Positions 7,013 through 14,057 of a stretch of 14,057 nt of DNA are shown here, one piece after another. The stretch is from Gammaproteobacteria bacterium. Its GTDB lineage: Bacteria > Pseudomonadota > Gammaproteobacteria > SURF-13. The notes under the pieces are model-generated. The model was not told the origin of the DNA, did no database searches, and worked only from the letters and a program-made list of their open reading frames with translations. The stretch spans positions 1-14,057 of the forward strand of contig JAMCTV010000049.1 in the NCBI GenBank assembly GCA_023381235.1. The letters run 5' to 3'. The first letter of the stretch is position 1; every line of letters starts with the position of its first letter. A program made the position numbers and the translations under genes.

Positions 7013-8110
7013 ATGCAAACCCTGAAACTCGAACTTGGCGCGCGCAGCTATCCGATCTACATCGGCGGCGGCCTGCTGAGCCGCAGCGATTTGCTTGCGT
7101 CCCACATCGGCGGCAAGCAGGTGATGGTGGTGAGCAACGTCACCGTGGCGCCGCTGTATCTCGATCAGACCCTCGCGGCGCTCAAGGAGTTCGAGTGCTA
7201 CACGCTGGTGTTGCCCGACGGCGAGCAATACAAAACGCTGGACACGCTCAATCTGATCTTCGATGCGCTGCTGCAGAAGCGCTGCGACCGTCACGTCACG
7301 CTCATTGCGCTCGGCGGCGGGGTGATCGGCGACCTCACCGGCTTTGCCGCGGCGACGTATCAGCGCGGCGTGCCGTATATCCAGATACCCACCACGCTGC
7401 TGGCGCAGGTGGATTCCTCGGTCGGCGGCAAGACCGGCGTCAATCACCCACTGGGCAAAAACATGATCGGCGCGTTTTACCAGCCGCGCTGCGTGATCGC
7501 CGATACCGACACCCTGCGCACCCTGCCGGAACGTGAGCTGGGTGCTGGCCTCGCCGAGATCATTAAATACGGCCTGATTCGTGACCGGGCATTTTTCGAC
7601 TGGCTGGAAGCGAACCTGGACAAGCTGCTTGCGCGTGACGCCCCAACCCTGGCCTACGCCATCGAGCGCTCATGCCGCAACAAGGCCGAGGTGGTGGCCG
7701 AAGATGAGCGTGAGTCCGGCGTGCGCGCGCTGCTCAATTTCGGCCACACCTTCGGTCACGCGATAGAGACGGGCTTGGGCTACGGCGCCTGGCTGCACGG
7801 CGAGGCGGTGGCCGCGGGCATGTCCCTCGCGGCGGATTTATCGCACCGTTTGGGCTGGATTACCTCCGCCGATCTGCAACGCATCGTACGCCTGATTGCG
7901 CGCGCGCGCCTGCCGGTGGCCGCGCCCGCGGTGCTTAGCGTCGAGCGCTTCATGGAACTGATGACTGTGGACAAAAAGGTCCAGGCGGGCAAGCTCAGGC
8001 TGGTGCTGCTCAAGTCCATCGGCGAGGCGGTGCTGACCGGGGACTTCGCCGCTGACAAGCTCATCGAGACCCTGCGCCAGTCCGGCAGCAACATTCCCGC
8101 ACACGCATGA
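7013..8110 (+). CDS. aroB: 3-dehydroquinate synthase
   Basis: Converts 3-deoxy-D-arabino-heptulosonate 7-phosphate to 3-dehydroquinate, the second shikimate pathway step, using NAD and a divalent metal. At 365 residues it has normal length. The N-terminal NAD-binding half contains the phosphate loop LGGGVIGDLTGF (Gly101-Gly103, Asp107) and PTTLLAQVDSSVGGKTGVNH (126-145, with Lys140). The metal ligands expected for the family are Glu182 (LAEIIKYG), His245 (NFGHTFGH) and His262 (WLHGEAVAAG). The ATG at 7013 gives the normal family start MQTLKLELGARSYPIYIG; its ribosome binding site is weak. It follows aroK and overlaps dgt by ATGA at 8107-8110, so the three genes are probably cotranscribed. Confidence 0.97.
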   Translation: MQTLKLELGARSYPIYIGGGLLSRSDLLASHIGGKQVMVVSNVTVAPLYLDQTLAALKEFECYTLVLPDGEQYKTLDTLNLIFDALLQKRCDRHVTLIALGGGVIGDLTGFAAATYQRGVPYIQIPTTLLAQVDSSVGGKTGVNHPLGKNMIGAFYQPRCVIADTDTLRTLPERELGAGLAEIIKYGLIRDRAFFDWLEANLDKLLARDAPTLAYAIERSCRNKAEVVAEDERESGVRALLNFGHTFGHAIETGLGYGAWLHGEAVAAGMSLAADLSHRLGWITSADLQRIVRLIARARLPVAAPAVLSVERFMELMTVDKKVQAGKLRLVLLKSIGEAVLTGDFAADKLIETLRQSGSNIPAHA

Positions 8111-9255
8111 CACTGGCGCGTTACGCAGCCCATCCGGCTCAATCACGCGGGCGGCGTTATCACGAGGCCGCGCCCGCCTACCGCAGCGAGTATCAGCGCG
8201 ATCGCGACCGCATCGTGCACAGCGCCGCGTTCCGGCGTCTGGAATATAAAACCCAGGTGTTCGTGAATCACGAGGGCGACATGTTCCGCACCCGCCTCAC
8301 CCATTCCATCGAAGTGGCGCAGATCGCGCGTTCGGTGTCGCGCGCGCTGGCGTTGAACGAGGATTTGGCCGAGGCCATCGCGCTGGCGCACGACCTCGGC
8401 CACACGCCGTTCGGCCACGCCGGCCAGGACGTATTGAATGACTGCATGCGCGAATTCGGCGGCTTTGAACACAATCTGCAATCGTTGCGCGTGGTGGACG
8501 AACTGGAGGAGCGTTACGCGGAGTTTCAGGGCCTGAACCTCACCTTTGAGACGCGCGAGGGCATACTCAAGCACTGCGCGCCCGCCAAGGCCAGGGAGCT
8601 GGGCGAACTGGGCGCGCGCTTTTTGAATAAAACGCAGCCCGGTCTGGAGGCACAGCTTGCCAATCTGGCCGACGAGATCGCCTACAACAGCCACGACGTG
8701 GACGACGGCCTGCGCTCCGGCCTCATCACCCTGGAGCAACTGGCCGAGGTTGAACTATTCCGCGCGCAGTACGAGCAGGTCAAAAAATCCTACTCATGGC
8801 TCCCGGCGCGGCGCGCCATCCATGAATCGGTGCGGCGCATGATTAACGCCCAGATCGTGGACCTGGTGGACACCAGCCGCTCGCGCATCGAGCGCACCTC
8901 ACCTGAAAACAGCGACGCCGTGCGCCGCCTGGCCGAACCCTTGATCGCCTTCGGCGACGCGATGCGCGCGCAAAGCCTGGAACTAAAACAGTTCCTGCGC
9001 AGGCATCTGTACAAACACTACCGCGTACAGCGCATGACCAACAAGGCCGCGCGCACTCTGCGCGCGCTGTTCGAGGCGTTTCACGCCGAGCCCGGCCTGC
9101 TGCCGCCCGAGTTTGCGGCCAAGGCCGAGGCGCTGGAGCAAGTCCAGGGCAAAACCGGGCGCGCCCGCGCGATAAGCGACTACATCGCCGGCATGACCGA
9201 CCGCTACGCCATCGCCGAATACGAGCGTTTATTCGCACCCCAGCAACCCTCCTGA
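8107..9255 (+). CDS. dgt: Deoxyguanosinetriphosphate triphosphohydrolase-like HD-domain dNTPase
   Basis: Metal-dependent enzyme of the dGTPase family, which splits dNTPs into deoxynucleoside and triphosphate; the substrate preference of this member cannot be read from sequence. At 382 residues it belongs to the shorter type rather than the roughly 500-residue E. coli Dgt. The N-terminal family signature RSEYQRDRDRIVHSAAFRRL (26-45) is followed by EYKTQVF and RTRLTHSIEVAQ with the first metal His at residue 66. The HD motif is HDLGHTPFGH with His95-Asp96, and AYNSHDVDDGL holds the final metal Asp at 197. The start overlaps the aroB stop by ATGA. In Pseudomonas and Escherichia the gene after aroB is a damX-like SPOR gene; here dgt takes that place. 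Confidence 0.94.
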   Translation: MTLARYAAHPAQSRGRRYHEAAPAYRSEYQRDRDRIVHSAAFRRLEYKTQVFVNHEGDMFRTRLTHSIEVAQIARSVSRALALNEDLAEAIALAHDLGHTPFGHAGQDVLNDCMREFGGFEHNLQSLRVVDELEERYAEFQGLNLTFETREGILKHCAPAKARELGELGARFLNKTQPGLEAQLANLADEIAYNSHDVDDGLRSGLITLEQLAEVELFRAQYEQVKKSYSWLPARRAIHESVRRMINAQIVDLVDTSRSRIERTSPENSDAVRRLAEPLIAFGDAMRAQSLELKQFLRRHLYKHYRVQRMTNKAARTLRALFEAFHAEPGLLPPEFAAKAEALEQVQGKTGRARAISDYIAGMTDRYAIAEYERLFAPQQPS

Positions 9256-9266
9256 CAAATCCCTAA

Positions 9267-9292
9267 TGTGGGCCGCAGGGCCTTGCGCCACA
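9267..9292 (+). other. Hairpin just after dgt
   Basis: Twelve bases after the dgt stop, TGTGG (9267-9271) pairs with CCACA (9288-9292). After a two-base bulge (9272-9273), CGCA (9274-9277) pairs with TGCG (9284-9287) around the loop GGGCCT. No T-run follows, so it is not a canonical terminator. It could protect the 3' end of the aroKB-dgt message. Confidence 0.4.
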
Positions 9293-9321
9293 GGGAAGAG
9301 CGAAGCGAAGGGTTCTGGCGC

Positions 9322-9352
9322 CATTTTCAATGGCATAATGCCATTGAAAATG
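9322..9352. repeat. Perfect 15-bp inverted repeat (hairpin 1 of the dgt-gltB spacer)
   Basis: CATTTTCAATGGCAT (9322-9336) is the exact reverse complement of ATGCCATTGAAAATG (9338-9352), with a single A between. In RNA a few central pairs must open, leaving a stem of about 13 bp. The segment is much more AT-rich than the genes around it. No T-run follows. It is far too long and perfect to be chance in a 273-bp spacer. Confidence 0.85.
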
Positions 9353-9356
9353 AAGG

Positions 9357-9381
9357 AAAGTGAAAATCGCATTTTCACTTT
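9357..9381. repeat. Perfect 11-bp inverted repeat (hairpin 2 of the dgt-gltB spacer)
   Basis: AAAGTGAAAAT (9357-9367) pairs with ATTTTCACTTT (9371-9381) around the loop CGC, starting 4 bp after hairpin 1. It shares words with hairpin 1: CATTTTCA occurs at 9322-9329 and 9370-9377, and TGAAAAT at 9345-9351 and 9361-9367. The arms of the two hairpins can therefore also pair crosswise. It ends in TTT but has no real U-tract beyond its stem. Confidence 0.8.
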
Positions 9382-9385
9382 GCTG

Positions 9386-9421
9386 TGCTCCGAGCAGTCC
9401 AGGATGGACTGATTCGGAGCA
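9386..9421. repeat. Imperfect inverted repeat (hairpin 3 of the dgt-gltB spacer)
   Basis: TGCTCCGA (9386-9393) pairs with TCGGAGCA (9414-9421), and CAGTCCA (9395-9401) pairs with TGGACTG (9405-9411) around the loop GGA. A one-against-two internal mismatch separates the two stem segments. It starts 5 bp after hairpin 2 and ends 18 bp before the predicted gltB -35. The shape resembles REP-type stem-loops, but I do not recognise the family. Confidence 0.7.
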
Positions 9422-9439
9422 TTATCAGGCCGCATCACG

Positions 9440-9468
9440 TTGAGCCGAAGCATGGGTAGCGCTATACT
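9440..9468 (+). promoter_or_regulatory. Sigma70-type promoter for gltB
   Basis: TTGAGC (9440-9445, four of six matches to the -35 consensus) is separated by exactly 17 bp from TATACT (9463-9468, five of six to the -10). The predicted start site is near 9475, giving a leader of about 55 nt. The location downstream of the hairpin cluster and upstream of gltB supports a separate gltB (gltBD) transcript. Based on consensus matching only. Confidence 0.6.
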
Positions 9469-9469
9469 G

Positions 9470-9528
9470 TTAGACCCTTTACGTCTTAAGAATGTGATAG
9501 TTAGGTCTGATTGAGGTCTAACTATGAA

Positions 9529-9537
<9 letters not shown>
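9470..9537 (+). promoter_or_regulatory. gltB leader with mutually exclusive pairings
   Basis: ATAGTTAG (9497-9504) pairs with CTAACTAT (9518-9525), covering the only good Shine-Dalgarno sequence, GAGG at 9513-9516, in its loop. Alternatives use the same bases: TTAGACC (9470-9476) is complementary to GGTCTAA (9515-9521), and GATAGT (9496-9501) is complementary to ACTATC (9532-9537). GGTCT occurs twice (9504-9508, 9515-9519). This could be a leader switch or an operator; the sequence alone cannot decide. Confidence 0.4.
9524..9532 (+). other. Two-codon mini-ORF ATG AAA TGA at the gltB start
   Basis: ATG at 9524 sits exactly 7 nt after GAGG (9513-9516), the best-placed start codon in the leader, but is followed by AAA and a TGA stop. 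The stop overlaps the first in-frame gltB ATG (9529) as ATGA. Ribosomes recruited by this site would terminate on top of the gltB start, which would fit termination-reinitiation. The bases are seen directly; the function is inferred. Confidence 0.35.

Positions 9538-14057
<4,520 letters not shown>

Noticed and set aside
9357..9381. Hairpin 2 as a rho-independent terminator of dgt.
   Set aside because: The T residues belong to the stem itself and the next bases are GCTGTGC, so there is no U-tract after the stem.
9322..9421. CRISPR array or tandem repeat array in the dgt-gltB spacer.
   Set aside because: The repeats are inverted, of different lengths and sequences, and have no regular spacers.
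9442..9450. GAGCCGAAG as a remnant of a second copy of the gltB palindromic repeat.
   Set aside because: Only nine bases match and neither the GCTCAGGGC core nor the partner arm is present, so chance is the simpler reading.

Overview
The window is a GC-rich stretch of bacterial chromosome carrying conserved housekeeping genes. The order mrcA (divergent), pilMNOPQ, aroK, aroB, dgt, gltB is the type IV pilus/shikimate/glutamate synthase neighbourhood of Gammaproteobacteria, with relatives in Betaproteobacteria. The protein motifs fit a gammaproteobacterium best, but I cannot name a genus from sequence alone. Every gene is intact where it can be seen. mrcA and gltB run off the left and right edges.

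Layout. Bases 1-1192 (minus strand) hold the first 397 codons of the bifunctional peptidoglycan synthase PBP1A. A 153-bp divergent intergenic region (1193-1345) carries a good sigma70-type promoter for the pilus operon and two inverted repeats. Bases 1346-6348 are pilM-pilN-pilO-pilP-pilQ. pilN/O, pilO/P and pilP/Q overlap by ATGA, and pilM/pilN are 2 nt apart. Together they encode the cytoplasmic clamp, inner-membrane alignment complex, lipoprotein and outer-membrane secretin of the type IV pilus. After a compound stem-loop (6350-6402) come aroK and aroB (two shikimate pathway enzymes) and dgt (an HD-domain dNTPase), with an ATGA overlap between aroB and dgt. A 273-bp spacer (9256-9528) contains several perfect or near-perfect hairpins and then a gltB promoter and leader. 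gltB (large subunit of NADPH glutamate synthase) fills the rest and is cut a few codons before its expected end.

How the genes work together. PilM binds the cytoplasmic N-terminus of PilN. PilN and PilO form the inner-membrane heterodimer, which PilP links to the PilQ secretin. PBP1A, encoded divergently, builds the wall this machine must cross. AroK and AroB feed aromatic amino acid synthesis. GltB, with GltD (expected just outside the window), makes glutamate.

I found no evidence of a new defence, mobile or biosynthetic system. The parts worth a second look are non-coding: the hairpin cluster between dgt and gltB, a palindromic repeat apparently inserted in frame inside gltB, a two-codon mini-ORF (ATG AAA TGA) at the gltB start with mutually exclusive leader pairings, and the inverted repeats in the mrcA/pilM divergent promoter region.
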